Source of the DNA: B73-G16 sp964611295
GTDB lineage: Bacteria > Desulfobacterota > B13-G15
DNA length: 64,000 nt
Assembly: GCA_964611295.1 (NCBI GenBank)
Contig: CAZSWV010000006.1
Location: 52,610-116,609, forward strand
Direction of reading: 5' to 3'
The notes under the pieces are model-generated. The model was not told the DNA's origin and did not search any database. It worked only from the letters and a program-made list of their open reading frames with translations. Shown one piece after another: positions 23,313 to 31,059 of the stretch. The position numbers were made by a program, and so were the translations under genes. The stretch's first letter is position 1, and the number at the start of each line of letters is the position of its first letter.

Positions 23313-24091
23313 GCGGTATAGCCAAGCTTATGGGAAGCCTTAACCCCCGCTTCCTTTAAGGCAGGAAGCACTTCGTTGTAAAGCTTTTCGTCTGTGAGCC
23401 TGAAGGCAGGGGCTTGGACCGAAAGGGCAGCTATAACCCTTCTGGTGTAATCCCTTACGGGCACAGCTACACACCTTACGCCTTCTTCGTATTCCTCATT
23501 ATCAAGGGCATAACCCTTATCCCTTACTTCCTCTAAGTGTTTGAGGAAGGCCTCCTTGTCGGTGATGGTATTGGGCGTGAAGGCCTTTACAGACTTCCAA
23601 TCTATTAACCTTTCCACATCTGCAATGGACCTATAGGCCAACTGGACCTTCCCACTTGCCGCTGCATAGGCTGGGATCCTCCAACCTACCCTACAAGCCA
23701 CCTTTACCATCTGAGGGGCCTCGACCACATCCAAGTATACGATCCACTGGTCCCTCAACACGGCCAATCCCGCGTTTTCCTGGACCTTCTCCACGAGCTC
23801 TTCCAGGATGGGCCTTATCTGCTTTACAAGGTTCATCTGCCTCAGGAAGTTCTGGGCGAGCTCAAGGACCTTCAATCCCAAACGGTAATTCTCCGTTTCC
23901 TTGTTCTGCTCCACATACCCCCTGGTTTCAAGGGTCGCAAGAAGCCGGAAGATGTTGTTCTTGTGAAGGTTGAGCCTCCGACTCAACTCGCTCACACCGA
24001 GCTCGTCCCCTTCCTTGCCCAACTCCTCAAGAACCGCAAGGGCATGGGCCACAGACTTAATGGTGTAACTGGACTTTTCACGCTTAGCCAT
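23309..24091 (-). CDS. IclR family transcriptional regulator
   Basis: A 260-residue regulator. The N-terminal winged helix covers about residues 10-75 (GVSELSRRLNLHKNNIFRLLATLETRGYVEQN), and the effector domain follows, with YAAASGKVQLAY and EYEEGVRCVAVPVRDY, the usual ligand-pocket blocks. AAAGGAGGAG lies before ATG 24091. A perfect 7-base inverted repeat at 24125-24145 upstream may be its own operator. The divergent radical SAM gene at 24377 is a possible target. Confidence 0.88.
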   Translation of the reverse strand: MAKREKSSYTIKSVAHALAVLEELGKEGDELGVSELSRRLNLHKNNIFRLLATLETRGYVEQNKETENYRLGLKVLELAQNFLRQMNLVKQIRPILEELVEKVQENAGLAVLRDQWIVYLDVVEAPQMVKVACRVGWRIPAYAAASGKVQLAYRSIADVERLIDWKSVKAFTPNTITDKEAFLKHLEEVRDKGYALDNEEYEEGVRCVAVPVRDYTRRVIAALSVQAPAFRLTDEKLYNEVLPALKEAGVKASHKLGYTA

Positions 24092-24124
24092 TCCTACTCC
24101 TCCTTTCAGGTAATTGATCGAAGT

Positions 24125-24145
24125 GTAAAGGCGTTTAACCTTTAC
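24125..24145. promoter_or_regulatory. Perfect inverted repeat, candidate IclR operator
   Basis: GTAAAGG (24125-24131), 7 bases, CCTTTAC (24139-24145), located between the IclR gene and its presumed promoter. A further CCTTTAC-like half site occurs near 24210. The 24092-24376 gap otherwise holds two divergent promoters and nothing else I can identify. Confidence 0.45.
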
Positions 24146-24160
24146 CTTCTATTTTTATAA

Positions 24161-24189
24161 AACGTATGACCTACCCAGGAGTTTGTCAA
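24161..24189 (-). promoter_or_regulatory. Possible promoter of the IclR gene
   Basis: Minus-strand TTGACA (24189-24184), a 17-base spacer and TACGTT (24166-24161). The -35 is perfect but the -10 is poor (3/6). Confidence 0.3.
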
Positions 24190-24324
24190 GTTTTACCAAA
24201 ATATCCTTTACAAACGCAATTTGCCTCTATCTTCCCCCTTTTTAAGGCCAAAAAGGATACAAAAAACTCCTTGGGTTTGCAAGGGCGGTGGCAGGGGGTT
24301 ACCTATTGGCAGGATGAGATGAGG

Positions 24325-24330
24325 TATGAT
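24325..24330 (+). promoter_or_regulatory. -10 element of the radical SAM gene
   Basis: TATGAT (5/6 to consensus) gives a start of transcription near 24337 and a leader of about 40 bases with GGAGGAG before ATG 24377. No convincing -35 is present, so an activator may be needed. Confidence 0.3.
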
Positions 24331-24376
24331 ATAGGAAGGGAACGAGGGTTCTTTACATCTTCGTGAGGAGGAGTAG

Positions 24377-25804
24377 ATGGAGGTCTTAAGTAGGATAAAG
24401 GATTTTGCCTACAGAAAGGCCATCGAGCAGATAGTTTCCCTTTTGAGGAAGGTAGATGACGAAAAGATCCTTCAGATGCTTTCCATTGCGAAGATGCTTA
24501 CGCAGGACCCAGAAGTTAAGAGGGCCATTGAGGGGATAAAGAAGTTCATACAAAGCGATCATCCTGCCAAAAAGCTGATATATCGGATAGTGAACTATCT
24601 GCCTTATGAGAACTGCGTGAGGTTGTTCTGGACCCTTTTCAACAACGGGTGGTTTGTAGGTGGTAAGAAGCGGGATGCCTTTGAGAAGGAGCACGGATAT
24701 AGGCCTCCGTTTGTCTTGATCTTAAGCCCGACTATGAAATGTAACCTACGGTGTAAAGGTTGTTACACCCTTGGGTATGGGCGCAGTTATGAACTTGAGT
24801 ATGAGTTGGTGGACAGGATCCTCAAAGAGTGTGAGGACTTGGGGATATACTTTGTGACCATTTTAGGTGGTGAGCCTTTGATGTATCCCCATCTGTTCAG
24901 GATGATAGAGGAACACCCTGACATCTTCTTCCAGGTGTACACCAATGGGACCCTTTTGACGAAAGAGGCCGCCAAGAGGTTTTCGGAGCTCGGAAACGTC
25001 CTGGTGGTGATAAGCATAGAGGGGGATCAGGAGGAGACCGACAGCTGGCGTGGCAAAGGGGTATTTAGGCGGATGATGCAGGCCTTTGATTACTTGAGGG
25101 AGCACCGGGTCTTGATAGGCACTTCTTCTACGGTCACCAGGTACAACGTGGATAAGGTTTCCTCCTTTGAGTTCATAGATCAACTCATAGAACTTGGCTC
25201 TTTCCTTCAGAACTACTTCCTCTACATACCGGTAAATGGACAGGCAGATTTTTCGCTCCTCGTAACCCCCGAACAGCGGGACTTGTTGCGTAGGCGGGTG
25301 ATCGCCATAAGGAATACGAGGCCCATCTTCATCATGGATTTTTGGAACGATGGACCTTACGTAGGTGGATGCATTGCCGCTGGAAGGCGTTATTTCCACA
25401 TAAATGCCAAAGGGGACATAGAACCTTGTGTATATACCCATATAGCGGTAGACAACATCCGCAACACCACAATAGCCAAGGCCTTGGACAGCCCCCTTTT
25501 CAGGGCCATAAGGAAGAGACAGCCTCACAACCCTAATCACCTACGGCCTTGTATGATCATAGACAACCCCCACATCCTCAGGGAGATCATAGAAGAGGTT
25601 AAGCCCTACTTCACCCATCCGGGTGCTGAGGAAATCTATACCGAGAAAAAGGACCTACTGGACGAATACGCCAGGCGCTGGGGAGAATACGCCGATAGGA
25701 TCTGGCAAGAGGAGTACAAGGATGGGAAAAGAATTGTGGATTACCTGCCCTATGAGGGAGAAGCCAGACCGTGTTTAGGTGGAACCGTAGGAATGGTACA
25801 GTGA
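24377..25804 (+). CDS. Radical SAM protein with SPASM-like C-terminal cysteines
   Basis: A 475-residue enzyme. A helical region of about 110 residues comes first, then the radical SAM core with CNLRCKGC (C122, C126, C129) binding the 4Fe-4S cluster, ILGGEP for SAM, and VYTNGTLL. The C-terminal part has further cysteines (VGGCIAAG, IEPCVYTH, RPCMII and a last one in RPCLGG) that could hold an auxiliary cluster, as in SPASM or HpnH-type proteins. Substrate unknown. It is monocistronic, divergent from an IclR gene, and a likely paralog of the fragment at 2-316. Confidence 0.8.
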   Translation: MEVLSRIKDFAYRKAIEQIVSLLRKVDDEKILQMLSIAKMLTQDPEVKRAIEGIKKFIQSDHPAKKLIYRIVNYLPYENCVRLFWTLFNNGWFVGGKKRDAFEKEHGYRPPFVLILSPTMKCNLRCKGCYTLGYGRSYELEYELVDRILKECEDLGIYFVTILGGEPLMYPHLFRMIEEHPDIFFQVYTNGTLLTKEAAKRFSELGNVLVVISIEGDQEETDSWRGKGVFRRMMQAFDYLREHRVLIGTSSTVTRYNVDKVSSFEFIDQLIELGSFLQNYFLYIPVNGQADFSLLVTPEQRDLLRRRVIAIRNTRPIFIMDFWNDGPYVGGCIAAGRRYFHINAKGDIEPCVYTHIAVDNIRNTTIAKALDSPLFRAIRKRQPHNPNHLRPCMIIDNPHILREIIEEVKPYFTHPGAEEIYTEKKDLLDEYARRWGEYADRIWQEEYKDGKRIVDYLPYEGEARPCLGGTVGMVQ

Positions 25805-25806
25805 GG

Positions 25807-25998
25807 TCAAGGCTCTGGTTTGAGGACGATCTTCTCCTTAGCTAGGTCCAAACGGAGAAAACGGGCCCGTATGATCCGTTGCTCACCGAAGATGTTGACC
25901 ATAAGGATCTGGTCCCCTTCAGGCTTAAGCAAATAGACCGATTCGAAGTAAAGTTCTTCCTTCCCGTCCTTTTCAATGTAAACGTTTGCCTCACACAT
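25807..25998 (-). CDS. cooT: CooT-family small nickel-binding protein
   Basis: A 63-residue protein starting MCEANVYI, the CooT signature in which Cys2 supplies the nickel site of a small SH3-like dimer. CooT assists nickel insertion into CO dehydrogenase in Rhodospirillum rubrum. No CODH or other cooCJ gene lies in the window, so it may serve a CODH/acetyl-CoA synthase elsewhere. It overlaps the DUF3842 gene by 8 bases and is the last gene of a five-gene unit. Confidence 0.8.
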   Translation of the reverse strand: MCEANVYIEKDGKEELYFESVYLLKPEGDQILMVNIFGEQRIIRARFLRLDLAKEKIVLKPEP

Positions 25999-26422
25999 CG
26001 AGGATCTCCTTAAGGGTTTCTACGAGTTCCTCTACATAATGGGGGAGAGGCTCGCGTTTGACCCCTATCAACCTCACGTTCTCTTGTGTCAAGGGGAGGA
26101 GGACCTTTAAGGCCTTACTGGAGGCAATGGCCTCTGCCATCCTAGGGGTAAGTTCCCCTAACATGGAGTTCGAGAGCACGATGCTCATAGGGCCCACAAT
26201 GACGTCGGCTTCTTTGACCGTATGGCATATGGCGTTTTCACCACTTGCCCCGCGATTTGCCTTGGCCTTCATCATGGCCATGGTGGCAGCGGCGTTTGTA
26301 CCAAGGGCCAAAATCTCCACTCGTTCCTCAAAGGCCTCCCTCAGGCGTTTGACGATAAGGCTACCGATCCCTCCACCTTGACCGTCTATCACACATACCT
26401 TGGGCCTCTCTTTCAAGACCAT
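25991..26422 (-). CDS. DUF3842 family protein
   Basis: A 143-residue protein from ATG 26422, overlapping pcm by 10 bases. The N-terminus VCVIDGQGGGIGSLIVKRL is a Rossmann-like glycine-rich loop, and LALGTNAAATMAMMKAKANRGASGENA and GPMSIVLSNSMLGELTP are the conserved DUF3842 blocks. It likely binds a nucleotide; function unassigned. It often sits next to small CooT-type proteins in anaerobes, as here (that association is from memory). Confidence 0.75.
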   Translation of the reverse strand: MVLKERPKVCVIDGQGGGIGSLIVKRLREAFEERVEILALGTNAAATMAMMKAKANRGASGENAICHTVKEADVIVGPMSIVLSNSMLGELTPRMAEAIASSKALKVLLPLTQENVRLIGVKREPLPHYVEELVETLKEILDV

Positions 26423-27078
26423 CCTCCACGTTCTATCTCCCCCTTCATGGGAACAAAGACCACACCCGTGATCTCCTTTTTTTCTATCCCATCGGGGGTT
26501 TTTTTGACAAGGATGAGCACTTGATGGCAAGGAGATCCTCCAAGGGGCAAGACCATCCTTCCACCCTCTTTAAGCTGTTCAAGTAAGGGTGCGGGGATCT
26601 TAGGAGCCGCACAAGTTATCATTATCGCGTCAAAGGGGGCCTTCTCAGGTAAGCCATAGAATCCATCCCCTACAATTACCCACACGTTGCGATAGCCAAG
26701 TTCCCTCAACGTCCTTTCGGCCCTTTCGGCCAACGACGGTATGTATTCTATGGTGTAGACCTCCTTCACCAGTTCAGCCAATATGGCGGCTTGATATCCG
26801 GAGCCAGTCCCTATTTCTAACACCCTCTCATGGCCCTTGAGGCAAAGGTTTTCGGTCATAAGGGCCACGATATAAGGCTGCGAAATGGTCTGCCCCTCAC
26901 CTATAGGTAATGGCCTGTCTTCATAGGCAGCATGTCTGTATTCGGGAGGGACAAAGAGGTGCCTTGGGACCTTCCTCATGGCCTCAAGGACCCTGGTGTC
27001 GGAAATACCCCTTGCTGCTATCTGATACCTCACCATGGCCTCGCGTTCCTCTTGGCGCTCATGAAGGTCCCAATCCAC
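26413..27078 (-). CDS. pcm: Protein-L-isoaspartate O-methyltransferase
   Basis: A 221-residue SAM enzyme that methylates isoaspartyl residues to start protein repair, a useful job in hot-growing cells. EIGTGSGYQAAILAELV is motif I, with VPPEYRHAAYEDRPLPIGEGQTISQPYIVA before it and ITCAAPKIPAPLLEQL after. GTG 27078 is chosen since AGGGGAGG sits 5 bases ahead; ATG 27093 lacks a site. It overlaps ttcA by 20 bases. Confidence 0.93.
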   Translation of the reverse strand: MDWDLHERQEEREAMVRYQIAARGISDTRVLEAMRKVPRHLFVPPEYRHAAYEDRPLPIGEGQTISQPYIVALMTENLCLKGHERVLEIGTGSGYQAAILAELVKEVYTIEYIPSLAERAERTLRELGYRNVWVIVGDGFYGLPEKAPFDAIMITCAAPKIPAPLLEQLKEGGRMVLPLGGSPCHQVLILVKKTPDGIEKKEITGVVFVPMKGEIERGGWS

Positions 27079-27847
27079 TGTACCTCCCCTCATCGTCCTT
27101 GTAAGAGGCCAAAAGGTATTTGAGGTTCACATTGCTCAATGCATGGAAGGCGTTGCCCTTGAGTTCCTTTCTACCTCGGAAGAAGGCATTAAGCCATTCT
27201 TTCACCTCGGCCCTTTTGGTCTTGCCCTTTGTTGGACAGGGGTCCTTTATCACTGGGAGTCCATGGTGCTTTGAGAACTCTTCTACCTTCTCCTCGTCCA
27301 CCAGGGCCAGGGGCCTTATAAGGGTGATCTTGCCTCCAAAAAGCTCTTGTCTGGGCAACATGGTGCTGATCTCCCCGGAGAAGAAGACGTTCATGAAGAA
27401 GGTAACCAGTATGTCGTCCTTGGTGTGCCCCAAGGCCACTTTGTTGCACCCAAGCTCTGTAGCAGTTTCAAAGAGGACCTTCCGCCGCATCCTCGAGCAC
27501 TGAAAACAAGGCGTCTCCGATGGATCTTTATGTGATCTTGGGCCGATGTCGGTCCGCTTAACTACAAAAGGACACCCGAGGGAAGACGCGAACTCCCTTA
27601 TGGGATCAACTGAAAAGCCATCGAAGCCGAGGTCTACAGTAACCGCAATGAGCTCATACTCGATAGGGATTACCTTTCGCCTCTCGGCAAGGACCTTTAA
27701 CATAGTGAGGCTGTCTTTTCCTCCCGACACCCCAACCAGGACCCTGTCGCCCTCTTGCAGGAGCCTATATTCCCATATAGCTTTACCGACAAGTCTCCTT
27801 ACCCTTGCGTCTATGTTCCCCAACCTTTCACCCCTTCTAAGGGACAC
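27059..27847 (-). CDS. ttcA: TtcA-family tRNA thiolation PP-loop protein
   Basis: A 262-residue ATP pyrophosphatase. The PP loop is SGGKDSL; CFQCSRMRR and a later Cys in DPCPTKG supply the three cysteines of the 4Fe-4S cluster of TtcA/TtuA proteins; GHTKDD is the ATP-site motif. TtcA thiolates C32 of tRNA, while TtuA thiolates T54 in thermophiles, and sequence alone does not settle which. GTG 27847 gives a 37-base overlap with the glycosylase gene; TTG 27823, after AGAAGGGG, is a good alternative. Confidence 0.8.
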   Translation of the reverse strand: MSLRRGERLGNIDARVRRLVGKAIWEYRLLQEGDRVLVGVSGGKDSLTMLKVLAERRKVIPIEYELIAVTVDLGFDGFSVDPIREFASSLGCPFVVKRTDIGPRSHKDPSETPCFQCSRMRRKVLFETATELGCNKVALGHTKDDILVTFFMNVFFSGEISTMLPRQELFGGKITLIRPLALVDEEKVEEFSKHHGLPVIKDPCPTKGKTKRAEVKEWLNAFFRGRKELKGNAFHALSNVNLKYLLASYKDDEGRYSGLGPS

Positions 27848-28446
27848 CCTTCACATCGAGGTTTGGGCCTACAAAAGGATTTCCCGAGCCTTACCAAAAG
27901 CGCATGGTACTCCTTGTACAGGGCCACATCCTTAGGAAGGGCGTCCATGAAAAGCCTTTGTAGTTCGCGGTAACTGCTTGAGTCCTTTGTGATCTCATGC
28001 CTCGAAAGGATCCTCTTTGTATAGGCGTCTACTACAAAGATGGGCTTATCGCATGCATAGAGCAAGATGCTGTCAGCAGTTTCCTCACCGATGCCCTTGA
28101 CCTCAAGGAGCTTTGAACGGAGTTCCTGAAGGGGAGCTTTGGCCATGAGGTCCATACGGCCTTTGAATTCACGGATAAGGAAGGCCACTGCCTCCTTCAA
28201 CCTCTTGGCTTTTACCTTATAAAAGCCAGAGGGCTTTATTAGATCTTCGAGTTCCTCAAGGGGCATCTCATAGATGATTTCTGGGACAAGGGCACCTTTC
28301 CCCTTGAGGTTTGCTATGGCCTTTTCCACGTTCCGCCAAGAGGTGTTTTGTGTAAGGATGGCGCCTACAAAGACTTCAAAAGGACTCTCTGCAGGCCACC
28401 ACCCTTGGGGGCCAAAGGCAAAGAAAAGCCTCTTATATAGTTCCAT
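27811..28446 (-). CDS. HhH-GPD DNA glycosylase, endonuclease III/MagIII-like
   Basis: A 211-residue base-excision enzyme. WWPAESPFEVFVGAILTQNT matches MagIII-type glycosylases. The helix-hairpin-helix is EVKGIGEETADSI and the catalytic Asp is in FVVDAYT. The Lys used by endonuclease III for its lyase reaction (GRKTA) is Glu here, so it is probably monofunctional. The C-terminus has only three cysteines of the usual four (C-x5-C-x2-C), so the 4Fe-4S site is incomplete. ATG 28446 (AAGGA ahead) is preferred; TTG 28500 is possible. Confidence 0.78.
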   Translation of the reverse strand: MELYKRLFFAFGPQGWWPAESPFEVFVGAILTQNTSWRNVEKAIANLKGKGALVPEIIYEMPLEELEDLIKPSGFYKVKAKRLKEAVAFLIREFKGRMDLMAKAPLQELRSKLLEVKGIGEETADSILLYACDKPIFVVDAYTKRILSRHEITKDSSSYRELQRLFMDALPKDVALYKEYHALLVRLGKSFCRPKPRCEGCPLEGVKGWGT

Positions 28447-28513
28447 TAGGATTTCCTTCACTTCCGGCTTTCTGTTTAAAATATCAGAAACCGCCCTCAA
28501 AGGGGGAGTCCCT

Positions 28514-30559
28514 ATGGAGGCTTATTCCTTTTGTAGGCTTTGCGACGGCCGTTGCAGCCTGAAGCTCACCTTAGAAGGGGGAAAGCTACAGAAGGTCACC
28601 GGAGACCCGCATGGACCAGCGGGCAGGACCGGGGCCTGTGAGAAAGCCAAGGCATGGCCTGAAATCCTCTATCATCCTGAAAGGATATTGCGGCCCATGA
28701 TAAAGGGAAAGACGGGCTTATGGAGGGAGACCACGTGGGAAGAAGCCTTGGACTACACAGCTTCGAGACTCCTTGAGCTAAAGGAGCGACATGGCGCTAA
28801 ATCTATAGCCTTTTTGGTTGGGCACCCTAAGGGGCTGGAGCACAGTTTCGTACAGAGGCTCGCCCGGGCCTTTGGAAGCCCTAATGTAGTGGGATCAGGA
28901 CATATATGCCATCAACCAGGAGAGACGGCCTCCCAGTTGACCCTTGGTGGGGCAACTTTCCCCGATCCGGATGGGGTTCCAAGGACCTTCCTTTTTTGGG
29001 GATCTAATTTCGAGGAGACCCGTTACGGCAAGGTCAACTTCTCCCAGTACACAAGGGCCCTCAAAGAGGGGGCCAAGGTCCTGGTGGTGGACCCAAGAAG
29101 GACCTCCTTGGCAAAAAAGGCCTGCCTCTGGATACACCCGAGGCCTGGCTGTGACGACCTATTGGCCTTTTGTGCGCTTAAGATAGCTGTGGAGGAGGGA
29201 TTTTACGAACCTAGTTTCGTCAAGGACTACACCCTGGGTTTTGACGCCCTAAAAGAGCACCTTTCTAAATATGACCTTCAGGAGCTCTGCCAGGCCTGTT
29301 GGGTTGACCCAAAGGACCTCAGGGACATGGTCAGGCTTTACTTTGAAGGGAAGCCTTCGATCCTGCTTTGGGGCAATGCCCTAGATCACAGTGCGAACTC
29401 CTTTCAGACCTTTCGCTCTTTGGTCATCCTTAAAGCCATAACGGGGAACCTAGACCTAGCTGGAGGGGAATTCATCACAGTGGAGATGCCCCCTCTTATG
29501 CCTTCTCGCGAGTTCCTCTTGGCAGAGCTTAAGACCCAAGGTGAGAAGATAGACGCTGAGTTCCCGCTCTTGCGGACCTGTTCGAGGCAGGCCTTCCTTA
29601 GGGCCGTCCTGAGAGGAGAACCCTATGGGATAAAGGCTGCCCTGGCTTTTGGTTCGAACCCGCTAATGACCTATCCAGATGCTTCCAAGGCAAAGGCAGC
29701 CTTGGAGAGGTTAGAATTTTTCGCCGTGGCAGATGCCTTTATGACCCCTTCAGCCGCCCTGGCCCAGGTCTTTTTCCCCATCGCCCTTAACTTCGAGTTC
29801 GAGGAAATAGCCCCTTATCCTCCTTTTGACGGCTTCAGCTTGGCATACCCAAAACTCTTGGACCCACCTGGGGAATGTCGCCCTGACTATTGGATTATAA
29901 ACGAACTCGGCAAGAGGCTTGGCCTTACATCTTATTTCTGGGATGATCCACGAGAGGCCCTGGATTTAATCCTCTCCCCGAGCGGTATGTCCTTTAAGGA
30001 CTTTTTGGAATTGAGGGCCTTTCAAGTAAAACCAAAACCAGGAGGATACAAGGTCCACGGTTTCCGCACAAGGAGTGGGAAGGTCGAACTTTACAGCGAA
30101 AACTTAAAGGCTTTGGGCCTTTCGCCCCTTCCCACTTTCCAAATGCCCGAACCCCCTGATCCCGAATACCCTTTGCTCTTGACAAGCGCAAAAGAACCCC
30201 CATACCTTCACTCAGAGGGCAGGAACATAAATGCCCTCCGGTCCATGAAACCCGAACCAACCCTTGAGATACACCCCGAAACTGCGGCCGAAGCGCGCCT
30301 CAAGGAGGGAGAATGGGCTTGGATCGAGACACCTTGGGGGAAGATAAGGCAGAGGGTTAAGTTAAGGGAAGACCTACCCAAAGGGGTCGTTTTCGCTAGC
30401 TACGGATGGTGGTTCCCAGAAAAAGGGGAAAGGGAACTATATGGCTGGGATGAAGCCAACCTTAACCTTGTGCTTCCGTCAGACCCTCCTTACGATCGGG
30501 CCATGGGTTCCTTGAGGCTTAGGGGTGTACCGTGTAAGGTCTACCCCTGCAGGGGTTGA
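28514..30559 (+). CDS. Molybdopterin oxidoreductase (DMSO reductase superfamily), catalytic subunit
   Basis: A 681-residue enzyme from ATG 28514 behind AAAGGGGGAG. Four cysteines (C7, C10, C14, C42) bind the N-terminal 4Fe-4S cluster; GSGHICHQPGE puts a Cys (C132) where the metal ligand usually lies; WGSNFEET and VVDPRRTSLA are pterin-binding blocks; the C-terminal dinucleotide domain starts near LLLTSAKEPPYLHSEGRN. There is no Tat signal, so it is cytoplasmic, and no electron-transfer or membrane subunit accompanies it. The Cys ligand and residues around it recall polysulfide/thiosulfate reductase-like or tungsten enzymes. Substrate not assignable. Confidence 0.85.
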   Translation: MEAYSFCRLCDGRCSLKLTLEGGKLQKVTGDPHGPAGRTGACEKAKAWPEILYHPERILRPMIKGKTGLWRETTWEEALDYTASRLLELKERHGAKSIAFLVGHPKGLEHSFVQRLARAFGSPNVVGSGHICHQPGETASQLTLGGATFPDPDGVPRTFLFWGSNFEETRYGKVNFSQYTRALKEGAKVLVVDPRRTSLAKKACLWIHPRPGCDDLLAFCALKIAVEEGFYEPSFVKDYTLGFDALKEHLSKYDLQELCQACWVDPKDLRDMVRLYFEGKPSILLWGNALDHSANSFQTFRSLVILKAITGNLDLAGGEFITVEMPPLMPSREFLLAELKTQGEKIDAEFPLLRTCSRQAFLRAVLRGEPYGIKAALAFGSNPLMTYPDASKAKAALERLEFFAVADAFMTPSAALAQVFFPIALNFEFEEIAPYPPFDGFSLAYPKLLDPPGECRPDYWIINELGKRLGLTSYFWDDPREALDLILSPSGMSFKDFLELRAFQVKPKPGGYKVHGFRTRSGKVELYSENLKALGLSPLPTFQMPEPPDPEYPLLLTSAKEPPYLHSEGRNINALRSMKPEPTLEIHPETAAEARLKEGEWAWIETPWGKIRQRVKLREDLPKGVVFASYGWWFPEKGERELYGWDEANLNLVLPSDPPYDRAMGSLRLRGVPCKVYPCRG

Positions 30560-30560
30560 C

Positions 30561-30589
30561 TTTTGGAGGCTGGAGGCTATAGTTACAAT
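30561..30589 (+). promoter_or_regulatory. yqeY promoter, candidate leaderless
   Basis: TACAAT (30584-30589, 5/6) ends 6 bases before ATG 30596; a weak TTTTGG -35 lies 17 bases upstream. No ribosome site precedes the ATG. Confidence 0.4.
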
Positions 30590-30595
30590 AAAACA

Positions 30596-31051
30596 ATGAC
30601 CGTAGTTCAAAGGCTTCACGAGGAAATGCTAAAGGCCTTAAAGGAAGGTAAAAGAGACCGTGTGTCCATACTGCGCTACGCCCTTTCAGCCCTGAAGAAC
30701 AAGGAGAAGGATTTAGGGAGGGAGTTGAAGGATGAAGAGGCCTATCAGGTCCTCAGGGGGTTGATCAAAAAGGGCAAAGAAGCTGTAGAACAGTTCCGGC
30801 AAGGTAAAAGGGATGATTTGGCCCAAAAGGAGGAAAAGGAGATAGAAGTCCTTGAGTCCTTTCTCCCCAAAGCGCTTTCCGATGAGGAGCTCGAGGCTAT
30901 AATTGAAGAAACCTTAAGGGAACTCGGCGCCCAGGGTCCTAAGGACTTTGGGCCTGTGATGAAAGCCGTGATGTCCAAAGTGAAAGGACAAGCCGAAGGC
31001 CAAAGGGTAAGCGAGCTGGTCAAAAAGAAGTTAGGTTCCTCCTTGTCTTAA
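30596..31051 (+). CDS. yqeY: GatB/YqeY domain protein
   Basis: A 151-residue protein of the GatB/YqeY family, related to the tRNA-binding tail of amidotransferase GatB. VQRLHEEMLKALKEGKRDRVSILRYALSALKNKEKD is the standard N-terminal helix pair and FGPVMKAVMSKVKGQAEG the C-terminal block. ATG 30596 matches the family N-terminus; a TTG at 30563 would add an atypical leader. It opens the yqeY-mutS2-dnaG-rpoD run. Confidence 0.88.
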   Translation: MTVVQRLHEEMLKALKEGKRDRVSILRYALSALKNKEKDLGRELKDEEAYQVLRGLIKKGKEAVEQFRQGKRDDLAQKEEKEIEVLESFLPKALSDEELEAIIEETLRELGAQGPKDFGPVMKAVMSKVKGQAEGQRVSELVKKKLGSSLS

Positions 31052-31059
31052 AAAACCCT

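Noticed and set aside
30556..30589. TTGACT as the -35 partner of TACAAT before yqeY
   Set aside because: The spacer would be 22 bases, too long for sigma-70; a weak TTTTGG at 17 bases is used instead.
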